From CALALP01 sp041855735 (GTDB lineage: Bacteria; Bacillota; Clostridia; Lachnospirales; Lachnospiraceae), in NCBI GenBank assembly GCA_041855735.1, contig JBHAEV010000099.1, forward strand, positions 1 through 13,352: a stretch of 13,352 nucleotides of DNA, read 5' to 3'. A program made the translations under genes and the position numbers. Positions 6,112 through 13,010 of this stretch are shown here, one piece after another; position 1 is the first letter of the stretch; the number at the start of each line of letters is the position of its first letter. The notes beneath the pieces are model-generated. The model was given only the letters and a program-made list of their open reading frames with translations, was not told the origin of the DNA and made no database searches.

Positions 6112-7749
6112 TCAATCATCAATTTCCTGATCTTCCGATACCGTAAAGGTAAACCGTTTTCTTGCCATTTCATCGGAATCCAGGTACTCGTCATAGGTTG
6201 TAATCTTGTCAATCAGACTGCCTCCTATGATTTCCATAATCCGGTTCGCCGTCGTCTGCACGACCTGATGATCTCGGGACGAGAAAATCAAAACGCCGCC
6301 GAACTTCATCATACCGTTATTGAGCGCCGTAATGCTCTCCATGTCCAGGTGATCGGTCGGCTCATCCATCAGGAGCACATTTGCACCGCTGATCATCAGC
6401 TTCGAAAGCATGCATCGCACCTTCTCGCCTCCGGACAGCACCTTCACCATTTTGACACCGTCATCGCCGGCAAACAGCATTCGACCGAGGAAACCTCGCA
6501 CATAGGTGGCATCCTTGATTTCGGAATACCCGGTCAGCCATTCCACGATGGTTTCCTCTCCGGCAAAATCCGCCGAATTGTCCTTCGGAAAATAGGACTG
6601 TGTGGTTGTGATCCCCCATTTGTAAGACCCGGAATCCGGTTCCATCTCTCCCGCCAAAATCTTGAACAGAACCGTCTTTGCACGTTCATTCGGACCGACC
6701 AGCGCCACCTTGTCTTCCCTGTTCAGAACAAAGCTGATATTGTCGAGAATCTTCACACCGTCAATGGATTTTGACAGATTCTCCACGGTCAGCACTTCAT
6801 TTCCGATTTCCCTTGCCGGCCTGAAATCGATATACGGATATTTACGGGAAGACGGGCGAATGTCATCCAGCTGAATCTTCTCCAATGCTTTCTTACGGGA
6901 TGTCGCCTGCTTGGACTTGGACGCATTGGCAGAGAATCTTTGAATAAACTCCTGCAATTCCTTGATCTTTTCCTCTTTCTTGCGATTGGCTTCCTTCATC
7001 TGCTTAACCATCAACTGGCTGGATTCATACCAGAAGTCATAGTTACCGGTGTACAATTGAATCTTTCCGTAATCGATGTCCGCAATCATCGTGCAGACCT
7101 TGTTCAGGAAATAACGGTCATGGGATACCACGATCACCGTGTTCTCAAAATTGATCAAAAATTCTTCAAGCCATGCAATCGCATCCAAATCCAAATGGTT
7201 GGTCGGCTCGTCGAGAAGCAAAATATCCGGATTTCCGAACAGCGCCTTGGCAAGCAATACCTTAACCTTTTGTGCACCGGTCAAATCCTTCATCACAAAG
7301 TAGTGGAACTCCGTTTCGATTCCCAGTCCGTTGAGCAAATTTGCCGCATCCGACTCCGCTTCCCATCCGTTCATGGCTGCAAATTCGCCCTCCAGATCCG
7401 CCGCCCGGATTCCGTCCTCATCGGTGAAGTTTTCCTTGGTATAGATAGCCTCCTTCTCTTTCATGATTTCATAGAGCCTTTGATTGCCCATGATCACGGT
7501 ATCGAGCACCGAAAACTCATCGTATTTAAAATGATTCTGTTCCAGGAAGGACAATCTCTGTCCCGGAGTAATCGCAATATCTCCATTGGTCGGCTCCAGC
7601 TGTCCGGACAAAATCTTTAAAAATGTCGACTTGCCGGCGCCGTTCGCACCGATTAAACCATAACAATTGCCTTCCGTAAACTTGATGTTTACATCCTCAA
7701 AAAGTGCCTTTTTTCCCAATCTCAGAGTAACACCGTTTGCGCTTATCAT
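6112..7749 (-). CDS. ABC-F ATPase with atypical second nucleotide-binding domain
   Basis: ABC-F proteins have two fused ATPase domains and no membrane part; they act on ribosomes as translation factors or antibiotic-protection proteins. This 545-residue protein resembles the YkpA/YbiT branch. Domain 1 has Walker A GANGAGKST (34-42), signature LTGAQ (156-160), Walker B with Glu181 and H-loop His210. A charged linker spans about 243-305. Domain 2 keeps LSGGE (438-442) and Walker B Glu463, but its Walker A is GPNERAKT (352-359) with Ala where the final Gly is expected, and the H-loop His is Arg492 (SSRDHQ). These changes may be a subfamily trait. The start has AAAGGGA six bases upstream. It heads a run with exonuclease III and the GH13 gene, and is preceded by a leader with a short ORF and terminator, suggesting attenuation control. 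Confidence 0.88.
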   Translation of the reverse strand: MISANGVTLRLGKKALFEDVNIKFTEGNCYGLIGANGAGKSTFLKILSGQLEPTNGDIAITPGQRLSFLEQNHFKYDEFSVLDTVIMGNQRLYEIMKEKEAIYTKENFTDEDGIRAADLEGEFAAMNGWEAESDAANLLNGLGIETEFHYFVMKDLTGAQKVKVLLAKALFGNPDILLLDEPTNHLDLDAIAWLEEFLINFENTVIVVSHDRYFLNKVCTMIADIDYGKIQLYTGNYDFWYESSQLMVKQMKEANRKKEEKIKELQEFIQRFSANASKSKQATSRKKALEKIQLDDIRPSSRKYPYIDFRPAREIGNEVLTVENLSKSIDGVKILDNISFVLNREDKVALVGPNERAKTVLFKILAGEMEPDSGSYKWGITTTQSYFPKDNSADFAGEETIVEWLTGYSEIKDATYVRGFLGRMLFAGDDGVKMVKVLSGGEKVRCMLSKLMISGANVLLMDEPTDHLDMESITALNNGMMKFGGVLIFSSRDHQVVQTTANRIMEIIGGSLIDKITTYDEYLDSDEMARKRFTFTVSEDQEIDD

Positions 7750-7784
7750 ATCAGTTCCCTTTCTTTTTTATATTCTTACAGCCC

Positions 7785-7809
7785 AAAAAGAGGACAGCGA
7801 CTGTCCTCT
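7785..7809 (-). terminator. Intrinsic terminator between deacetylase and ABC-F genes
   Basis: On the minus strand AGAGGACAG and CTGTCCTCT form a perfect nine-base-pair stem with a three-base loop, followed by a T-tract (stem 7789-7809, T-tract down to 7785). It can end the deacetylase transcript. Because it lies just 35 bp before the ABC-F start and after a separate promoter and short ORF, it may also be an attenuator for the ABC-F run. Confidence 0.8.
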
Positions 7810-7810
7810 C

Positions 7811-7836
7811 TAACACTCTATCGCATAGAAGTGTTA
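7811..7836 (-). promoter_or_regulatory. Hairpin preceding the terminator in the ABC-F leader
   Basis: TAACACT (7811-7817) pairs with AGTGTTA (7830-7836), with an inner CTAT/ATAG stem and a one-base bulge, closed by a three-base loop. It stacks one base before the terminator. The short leader ORF runs through its 5' arm and ends inside it, so a translating ribosome would unfold it. Confidence 0.5.
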
Positions 7837-7850
7837 TGTATTGCACTCAT
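7818..7850 (-). CDS. Putative 10-residue leader peptide upstream of ABC-F
   Basis: ATG at 7848-7850 follows GGAG by four bases and opens the frame MSAIHNTSMR, ending in TAG at 7818-7820. A ribosome paused at the last codons or stop would cover about a dozen bases downstream and reach into the 5' arm of the terminator (7801-7809), preventing it from forming. This layout is known for leaders of antibiotic-inducible ABC-F genes. There is no homology evidence for the peptide. An alternative upstream frame starting at 7860 (MEWNECNT) lacks a ribosome site. Confidence 0.35.
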   Translation of the reverse strand: MSAIHNTSMR

Positions 7851-7867
7851 TCCACTCCATTGTATAC

Positions 7868-7895
7868 GATATATTTGATTTTGCCTAGATGCCAA
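7868..7895 (-). promoter_or_regulatory. Candidate promoter of the ABC-F leader
   Basis: TTGGCA (7890-7895) is one base off the -35 consensus. A 16-bp spacer leads to TATATC (7868-7873), a four-of-six -10. The start site would be near 7861, a few bases before the leader ribosome site. It lies about 32 bp past the deacetylase stop codon. If real, the ABC-F run has its own transcript beginning before the terminator. Confidence 0.4.
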
Positions 7896-7926
7896 TCCGC
7901 AAAATGTTCGGCAGAAGCGAAATTTT

Positions 7927-9093
7927 TCAGCGAAATGCCGAGTATGTCTGCCCCGCCGAAACACCGCCGCGGTGCATCGCCAGTTCCGAAACCGTCACCA
8001 GCTGAAACCCTCTTGCCTGCAATCCCTGTACAATCCTCTCCAGAGCTTTTGCGGAACTTACATGGCTGTCATGCATCAGTACGATATCTCCGTCCTTGGC
8101 TTTCTCAAGCACAACCCGTGCCGTCTCGTTTGCATTTTGAGTTTTCCAGTCCAGGGTATCCAGCGACCACAGAATACAGGCATAGCCGGATTGTGTCAAT
8201 TGCTTCAGAACATTTGAATTGTATGAACCGTACGGCGGACGGAACAGTGTCGGCTGCACGCCGGTAATTCCCGTAATCAGCGGAGTAACACCGTCGATCT
8301 GTGCCCGGACGGAGGACGTGCTCCTCTTTGTCAGCTGCAGATGGGACATGGTGTGATTTCCGATTTCATTTCCGAGAGAAACCGCCCTTTTTACCGTTTC
8401 GATCTGATTTCCCCGCAAATTGCCGCCAAGCACGAAAAAGGTCGCCCTTGCATTGTATTTTTCCAACACATCCAAAAATGCCGGCGTGTGTACCGAAGGA
8501 CCGTCGTCAAATGTCAATGCGATCATCGGTCTGCCCGGATCGATTTCCTCCGCATCGTTTGGCGCCTCACTCCCCTTTTGCAAAACGGTAATCCGGATCC
8601 CTCGGATATGTGTTCCGACCCCCGCCGTTCCGGCATCTTCTCCGTTCTTTGCCCAGGCGGTCCATTTGTTGTCATTTTGCAATACTTTGGTATAGATGTC
8701 ATACTGTGCTTTTAGATCTCCGCTCAGTTTCACGCGCACACTCTCCAGCGGTTCTCCCATAATCTCGCTGCCGGCAACGGCACCGTTCTCGACCCATTCA
8801 AGCCAGCCCGTTTTGCTCACATTCACCTGATAGAGTATGGTTCCGCTCTGCTCTGCCGACTGATTGTACAATCCCAGTTTCAGCGCGCCGATATAGCTTC
8901 CGTGCTGCATCGCGCTTGTATTGTCCATATTCCAGATCCCCCAGCCGGTGTTTGAATAGAACGCGCTGTAGGATACGCCGAGGGGTTCCGCGGCATCCGC
9001 GTTTATCGGAAATAAGACGGCAACTGTCGCAACAACTGCCGTCAACACCCCTGTTATGATCCGCCTGCACACTTTTTTGAAACGAAAATCCAT
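7927..9093 (-). CDS. Secreted polysaccharide deacetylase with ChW repeats
   Basis: This is a carbohydrate esterase family 4 (NodB-type) enzyme, predicted to remove N- or O-acetyl groups from peptidoglycan or another surface polysaccharide. A signal peptide spans about 1-34 (basic start, hydrophobic core, cleavage near NADA-AE). Residues about 39-170 hold three clostridial hydrophobic repeats, each with a paired tryptophan motif (GWGIW 50-54, GWLEW 96-100, KWTAW 143-147). The catalytic domain follows with TFDDGP (194-199), HTMSH (247-251), RPPYGS (285-290), LWSLDTLDW (308-316) and LMHDSH (339-344), so the metal-binding Asp/His residues and all five motifs are present. GGAGG lies seven bases before the ATG. 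It has its own candidate promoter 95 bp after the DUF4956 gene. The substrate cannot be told from sequence. Confidence 0.92.
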   Translation of the reverse strand: MDFRFKKVCRRIITGVLTAVVATVAVLFPINADAAEPLGVSYSAFYSNTGWGIWNMDNTSAMQHGSYIGALKLGLYNQSAEQSGTILYQVNVSKTGWLEWVENGAVAGSEIMGEPLESVRVKLSGDLKAQYDIYTKVLQNDNKWTAWAKNGEDAGTAGVGTHIRGIRITVLQKGSEAPNDAEEIDPGRPMIALTFDDGPSVHTPAFLDVLEKYNARATFFVLGGNLRGNQIETVKRAVSLGNEIGNHTMSHLQLTKRSTSSVRAQIDGVTPLITGITGVQPTLFRPPYGSYNSNVLKQLTQSGYACILWSLDTLDWKTQNANETARVVLEKAKDGDIVLMHDSHVSSAKALERIVQGLQARGFQLVTVSELAMHRGGVSAGQTYSAFR

Positions 9094-9131
9094 CCTGCTC
9101 CCTCCGAAAACTTACCGAAACTCTTTACTTC

Positions 9132-9169
9132 ATTATAACGTATTATATTGAGATATGCGATACTTGGAA
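9132..9169 (-). promoter_or_regulatory. Candidate promoter for the deacetylase
   Basis: Two TATAAT hexamers stand in tandem on the minus strand (9142-9147 and 9132-9137). The upstream one has TTCCAA (9164-9169) 16 bp before it, a weak -35. The proximal one has no recognisable -35. Duplicated -10 elements in an AT-rich gap between genes support a promoter, but the -35 evidence is weak. Confidence 0.4.
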
Positions 9170-9188
9170 GAAGGATTTTTATATTTTC

Positions 9189-9863
9189 CTACAAACTGGT
9201 CTGATCCGCACTCGTCCTTGCACACACAATGCCCAGATTCCCGTTGCGTACCCGAAGCGCGTCGATCATTGTCTTTTCCTGTTTTTCATCCTTCATCTTG
9301 ATTTGGTACTCCAATTCATACAAACTGCCCATGTTCACGGTTTTTACCCGAACCAGTCTCGCCGTTTTCGTGAACTTCAAAAACACATCGTCGAACACTT
9401 CGTAGTAATCCAGATTCTCCGGAATCGTGATTTTTAAATTTTTCTCCGCAAACGGACTTCCCTCCAGACTGTAAAGCACAAAGGAAACCAATCCGACTGC
9501 AAGAACCAGAACCGCACTGACTCCGATATATCCCATTCCGGTTGCAAGACCGACCGCCATGGCGAGAAAAATAGCGGATATTTCTCTGGATGTGCCCGGC
9601 AGAGAACGAAAACGTACCAGTGAAAATGCGCCGGCTACCGCAACTCCCGTGCCGAGGTTGCCGTTCACGATACTGATGACGGTCTGCACGATAATCGGCA
9701 GTAAAACCAGTGTCATTGTAAAGTTCTTGGTGGTGCTGTTCTTATAATTGTGAATGAGCGCAATCACACATCCGAAGATTGCGGATGCCGCAAGGCAAAG
9801 CAAAAATTCCTGCATGGAAAATACGCTGGATGTAGCCGTTCCCGATAATATACTGTTCAACAT
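9189..9863 (-). CDS. DUF4956 membrane protein
   Basis: The 224-residue protein has an N-terminal membrane region with about four hydrophobic segments (roughly 19-38, 48-67, 95-112, 114-133) and a soluble C-terminal domain of about 90 residues. The motif GAFSLVRFRS (78-87) followed by PGT (89-91) and REI (93-95) is the hallmark of DUF4956. The biochemical function of this family is unknown to me. The gene starts 12 bp after the VTC-domain gene with a strong AGGGAGGA site, so the two are translated from one message. From memory, DUF4956 and VTC-domain genes often sit together in Firmicutes, sometimes with a CotH kinase-like gene, which is not seen here. The likely role is a membrane partner of the VTC protein. 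Confidence 0.85.
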   Translation of the reverse strand: MLNSILSGTATSSVFSMQEFLLCLAASAIFGCVIALIHNYKNSTTKNFTMTLVLLPIIVQTVISIVNGNLGTGVAVAGAFSLVRFRSLPGTSREISAIFLAMAVGLATGMGYIGVSAVLVLAVGLVSFVLYSLEGSPFAEKNLKITIPENLDYYEVFDDVFLKFTKTARLVRVKTVNMGSLYELEYQIKMKDEKQEKTMIDALRVRNGNLGIVCARTSADQTSL

Positions 9864-9875
9864 GTTTTTTCCTCC

Positions 9876-10631
9876 CTATGCTGCATGGTTTTTTGGAATA
9901 TCCGAACCGGTTCCGAGAAATTCCAATCCCTTTTTAAAGCGAAGAACCTTTTTATAGTATTCTCCGTACTTCGAAAACGATGTGTTTCGGATTTCCAATT
10001 CCGTGAAAATATGTACCATCCAAAGCGGCATCGCCCCCGCAATTTTTACTTCCATCAATATTTGATCATCATTCGTAATCCGGTAATCCGTATGCATATG
10101 ACTGAGCTGAAAGTCCCTGCTTCTGCCGCGTATATTTTCATCAAATGTGACACGCACTTCTTTGTCCTCGTTTCCGAACAGAGCAAGGCGATCGTATGCG
10201 ATATAGGCTTTCGGGACCAGATCATACCGATGATTCATGTAATCGATTTCCTCGAAAATCTGTTTCTGCTGAAAACCCTTCAATGTCTGCGGCATTGCAT
10301 CCTCGAAAAGATAGTGATTCGCTTCGTTCAGTTTCAGCTCCACCCTTCTCTTGTACACAACCTTGTCGAATTTTTTCTTGATTTCGATAAAGGCGCTTTT
10401 CTCCCCCTTCGGCTTTCCGTATGCCCTGAGTCGAAGTTTTTCCTTGTAGTCCGGTTTTTCCAGCGAATGACGGATGAGCTCATAATTGTCCGTATCAAAA
10501 TAAATATTGGATATGGTATGCCTTCCGTAGGAATCCACCTGCATATGTTTCTTCAGACGCTCGAACAATTGATTGTACTGCTCTCTTGTCAATAAATATT
10601 TTTTCTCATATCGTTTAAATACGCCACCCAT
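9876..10631 (-). CDS. VTC-domain protein (polyphosphate polymerase-like)
   Basis: This 251-residue protein is one VTC domain, the fold that in yeast Vtc4 makes polyphosphate from ATP inside a basic tunnel and belongs to the CYTH/triphosphate-tunnel group. Typical segments are present in order: FKRYEKKYLL (5-14), NIYFDTDNY (42-50), KLRLRAYG (65-72), FIEIKKKFDKVVYKRR (81-96), AYIAYDRLA (142-150), VRVTFDENIRGR (159-170) and LMEVK (192-196). The Lys/Arg-rich strands and conserved Glu194 (LMEVK) fit a metal-triphosphate site, so activity is plausible. No SPX domain or membrane segment is attached; the adjacent DUF4956 protein may supply the membrane part. The start has GAGGGAG four bases upstream. 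It is transcribed divergently from the two-component system, across a region rich in repeats. Confidence 0.88.
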   Translation of the reverse strand: MGGVFKRYEKKYLLTREQYNQLFERLKKHMQVDSYGRHTISNIYFDTDNYELIRHSLEKPDYKEKLRLRAYGKPKGEKSAFIEIKKKFDKVVYKRRVELKLNEANHYLFEDAMPQTLKGFQQKQIFEEIDYMNHRYDLVPKAYIAYDRLALFGNEDKEVRVTFDENIRGRSRDFQLSHMHTDYRITNDDQILMEVKIAGAMPLWMVHIFTELEIRNTSFSKYGEYYKKVLRFKKGLEFLGTGSDIPKNHAA

Positions 10632-10636
10632 TTTTC

Positions 10637-10706
10637 TCCCTCTCTTTCACCTGAATAAACACCATACGCATCCGCTCTCGTTCCCTTACATAAACAGTAT
10701 ACGCAT
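10637..10706 (-). repeat. Two imperfect 35-bp tandem repeats in the VTC-gene leader
   Basis: On the minus strand, units beginning ATGCGTATACTGTTTAT (from 10706) and ATGCGTATGGTGTTTAT (from 10671) match at about 26 of 35 positions. The second unit ends in the GAGGGAG ribosome site of the VTC gene. The first carries TATACT, a possible -10 element, but I see no good -35 at the right distance. Confidence 0.6.
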
Positions 10707-10730
10707 TTGTATTTATGAAATCCGGGTCAA

Positions 10731-10821
10731 ACCGTTTGCCCTTCGATTTCGGATAAGTGAAGTATATCTTTTTTTGCTGAAATGAAACTTAATGATTTCA
10801 GGTAAAATGTGAACAAACGGT
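10731..10821. promoter_or_regulatory. Separated inverted 8-mers ACCGTTTG / CAAACGGT
   Basis: ACCGTTTG at 10731-10738 and CAAACGGT at 10814-10821 are exact inverted copies with 75 bp between them, in the middle of the gap between the divergent VTC and response-regulator genes. Such half-sites could be bound together by a regulator that loops the DNA, possibly the adjacent response regulator. An exact 8-mer pair can occur by chance, so this is tentative. Confidence 0.25.
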
Positions 10822-10855
10822 GAAATCGGGCATTTATGCCCTGATACGGGATTTC
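10822..10855. promoter_or_regulatory. Nested hairpin in the divergent intergenic region
   Basis: GGGCAT (10828-10833) and ATGCCC (10836-10841) form a perfect tight stem. GAAATC (10822-10827) and GATTTC (10850-10855) can pair outside it. No T-tract follows on either strand, so it is not a classical terminator. It lies upstream of the response-regulator promoter and may be a DNA dyad or a barrier between the divergent units. The rest of the 10632-11012 gap holds repeats and promoter elements listed separately and no gene. Confidence 0.35.
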
Positions 10856-10882
10856 TCAACTTCGGGAATCTTTGCGAAAAGG

Positions 10883-10897
10883 TTTGAATGCATCAAA
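10883..10897. promoter_or_regulatory. Dyad TTTGAATGCATCAAA next to the -35
   Basis: TTTGA and TCAAA are inverted arms around a five-base centre, six bases upstream of the TTTACA -35 of the two-component operon. Position and symmetry fit an operator. The protein that would bind is not known. Confidence 0.3.
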
Positions 10898-10903
10898 TAT
10901 CGG

Positions 10904-10932
10904 TTTACATTCCATGTTACATTGTTTATGAT
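10904..10932 (+). promoter_or_regulatory. Promoter of the two-component operon
   Basis: TTTACA (10904-10909), 17-bp spacer and TATGAT (10927-10932): each hexamer is one base off consensus with ideal spacing. The start site would be near 10939, giving a leader of about 74 bases. The heptamer TTACATT occurs twice, at 10905-10911 and 10917-10923, 12 bp apart and inside the promoter. OmpR-type regulators bind direct repeats, so autoregulation is possible. Confidence 0.6.
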
Positions 10933-11012
10933 AAGTACAGTTCCATTCCTATCTGGAAAATTTGATTTACGAATCGCATGCATTTGCATGGATCATTGTA
11001 CAAGGAGAATTT

Positions 11013-11699
11013 ATGAGAATATTGATTGTGGAAGATGAGGTCAACTTGGCGGAAGCCGTTTCGGAAATCCTGCATTCTCAAAAATACCAGACCGACATCG
11101 CCTACAATGGCAAGGACGGGTTGGAGTATGCGCTGTTGTATGATTATGATTGCATCATTCTGGATGTCATGCTGCCCGAAATGGACGGATTCCAGGTCGT
11201 AAAAAAACTGCGGGAAGCCAAAAAACAGACGCCGGTGATTATGCTGACGGCAAAGGATGATGTGAACGACAAAATCATGGGATTGGACAAGGGTGCCGAC
11301 GATTATATGACCAAGCCCTTTATTCCGGAAGAATTGCTGGCAAGAATCCGTGCCAATGCCAGACGTCAGGGCGAGGTCGTGATTCACGAACTGGAATTCG
11401 GCGATATCAAGCTGAATCTGTCGACCGCCCATCTGAGCTGTGTGCAAAAGGATATCCGCCTCGGCTTCAAAGAGTTTGAAATCATGAAGCTCCTTTTAAT
11501 CAACCAAAAAAGCATCCTCAGCAAGGAAACGCTCATCGACAAAGTATGGGGAAATGAAAGCGATGCCGAAGACAACAATGTCGAGGCATACATTTCCTTT
11601 TTGCGAAAAAAATTAAAATATCTCGGCTCAAATGTCGGTATTATTTCCTTGCGAAGACTGGGATATCAATTGCATGACAATGCGGAAAGCGAGGATTGA
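11013..11699 (+). CDS. OmpR/PhoB-family response regulator
   Basis: This is a DNA-binding response regulator, the output half of a two-component system. The 228-residue protein has a receiver domain (1-120) with acidic pocket Glu7-Asp8, phospho-acceptor Asp51 (LDVMLPEMDG), Thr79 and Lys101, all conserved. A winged-helix domain follows (about 125-220), recognisable by the segment EAYISFLRKKL (191-201) and terminal LRRLGYQL. I chose the start at 11013 because AAGGAG lies five bases upstream and the product begins MRILIVEDE; the frame stays open upstream to 10962. The stop codon overlaps the kinase start by one base, so the two are co-translated. It is divergent from the VTC/DUF4956 pair, a likely but unproven target. 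All functional residues are intact. Confidence 0.95.
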   Translation: MRILIVEDEVNLAEAVSEILHSQKYQTDIAYNGKDGLEYALLYDYDCIILDVMLPEMDGFQVVKKLREAKKQTPVIMLTAKDDVNDKIMGLDKGADDYMTKPFIPEELLARIRANARRQGEVVIHELEFGDIKLNLSTAHLSCVQKDIRLGFKEFEIMKLLLINQKSILSKETLIDKVWGNESDAEDNNVEAYISFLRKKLKYLGSNVGIISLRRLGYQLHDNAESED

Positions 11700-13003
11700 T
11701 GTTACATAAACTGAAAAGAAAATTTATCCTGATCTACATGACCAGTGTCATGAGCATCACGGGCATGGTGCTGTTATTTGTGTTTTTTTCCAATTACCGT
11801 CATGTACAGGATAATCTGAAGAATGCCATGAGCAATGCGCTTATGGATGTCGTCGGCGGAAGATTCGACAATCGCCCCGAAGGCGAGCCGTTTGATATGA
11901 GACGGGGATTTCATGCGGACGACGACAAATTTTCCCGATTTCTTCCGACTCTGCTGTTTAAACTGGATGCGAATCGGAATATTCTGGAAACCGTCGAAAG
12001 AGAGATGACCATTGAAGAGGATGAGGCAAAGGAACTGGTCGAATCCGTGTTCACAAGGCACAGGCAGCCGTTTCCGACCCTTGATACGAACAATGTCGCA
12101 GCATCGAATTTTGAAATCCATCGACTTGAAAACGGCTTGCAGTATACCGTCGTTTCGTACCTGGATTACAACTATCTCCTGATCATGGACAATCGCTTTG
12201 AATCGGAAGGCCTGATAAGACAGCGAAATATCTGCATCGCCATTTTTCTTGCCAGTTTTTTGGTATTCTCCGCTCTGAGCTTCTTCTTCGCCAAATGGGC
12301 GATGAATCCGGTGGAAAAAGCGTGGGCATTGCAGAGCCGCTTTATCGGAGATGCTTCGCATGAGCTGCGAACACCGATCACCGTGATTCTTGCCAATCTG
12401 GACATCCTGCTCGGAAAACGGGAGGAAAGCATACAGCAGAATATCAAATGGCTGGAACATTCCAAAACCGAAGCCAACCGGATGAAAAGCCTGGTGGAAG
12501 ACCTGCTCTTTCTGGCCAGAGCCGAGTCCAAGAAAAACACCTACGAAATGACCAAAATCAATCTGAGCGATTGCCTGACGGAAAGGGTGTTGAATCTGGA
12601 AGTGCTGGCATTTGAAAAGGGGATTGAGATTGAGGATCGGATTTCGGAAAATCTGACTTTGGTTGCCAATGAAAATGCATTAAAACAGCTCTTCACCATA
12701 TTGCTGGACAATGCCATAAAGTATTGCAATGAGAAAAAACTCATCAAGGTAAGTGCCTTGAAAACGGATACCGTCATCCGGGTTCGAATCTACAACACAT
12801 CCGCACCGCTTGACAAAGAGGTGACGGAACATATTTTTGAACGCTTCTACCGTGCCGATGCTTCCCGGCAAAGAAGCGAGGGCGGCTACGGTTTGGGACT
12901 TTCCATCGCCCAGAATATCGCAAACATGCACAAGGCAAAGCTCTTTGTTGTCAATGAAGAAGGAGGCGTGGCTTTCGTACTTGAGTTTCGAACCCGAAAA
13001 TAA
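11699..13003 (+). CDS. Membrane sensor histidine kinase
   Basis: This is the cognate sensor kinase, 434 residues from the ATG that overlaps the regulator's stop codon (GAGG lies four bases upstream; a TTG three bases earlier is less likely). Hydrophobic segments at about 9-31 and 177-198 flank an extracytoplasmic sensor region of about 145 residues that I do not match to a named domain. The dimerisation/phosphotransfer helix has FIGDASHELRTP with phospho-acceptor His221. The ATPase domain shows the N-box LLDNAIKYC (Asn338), the F-box IFERFYRAD (379-387) and the G2 box GYGLGLSIA (396-404). The usual G1 box (DxGxG) is not recognisable: NTSAPLDKE (366-374) stands in its place, a variation found in some active kinases. 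The ligand is unknown. The gene ends 7 bp from a convergent gene. Confidence 0.93.
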   Translation: MLHKLKRKFILIYMTSVMSITGMVLLFVFFSNYRHVQDNLKNAMSNALMDVVGGRFDNRPEGEPFDMRRGFHADDDKFSRFLPTLLFKLDANRNILETVEREMTIEEDEAKELVESVFTRHRQPFPTLDTNNVAASNFEIHRLENGLQYTVVSYLDYNYLLIMDNRFESEGLIRQRNICIAIFLASFLVFSALSFFFAKWAMNPVEKAWALQSRFIGDASHELRTPITVILANLDILLGKREESIQQNIKWLEHSKTEANRMKSLVEDLLFLARAESKKNTYEMTKINLSDCLTERVLNLEVLAFEKGIEIEDRISENLTLVANENALKQLFTILLDNAIKYCNEKKLIKVSALKTDTVIRVRIYNTSAPLDKEVTEHIFERFYRADASRQRSEGGYGLGLSIAQNIANMHKAKLFVVNEEGGVAFVLEFRTRK

Positions 13004-13010
13004 ATCCGTG

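Noticed and set aside
6940..7620. 226-codon open frame on the plus strand opposite the ABC-F gene
   Set aside because: A shadow of the ABC-F frame; it covers conserved ATPase motifs on the other strand and has no recognisable product.
9885..10595. 236-codon open frame on the plus strand opposite the VTC gene
   Set aside because: Antisense to conserved VTC motifs; no independent support.
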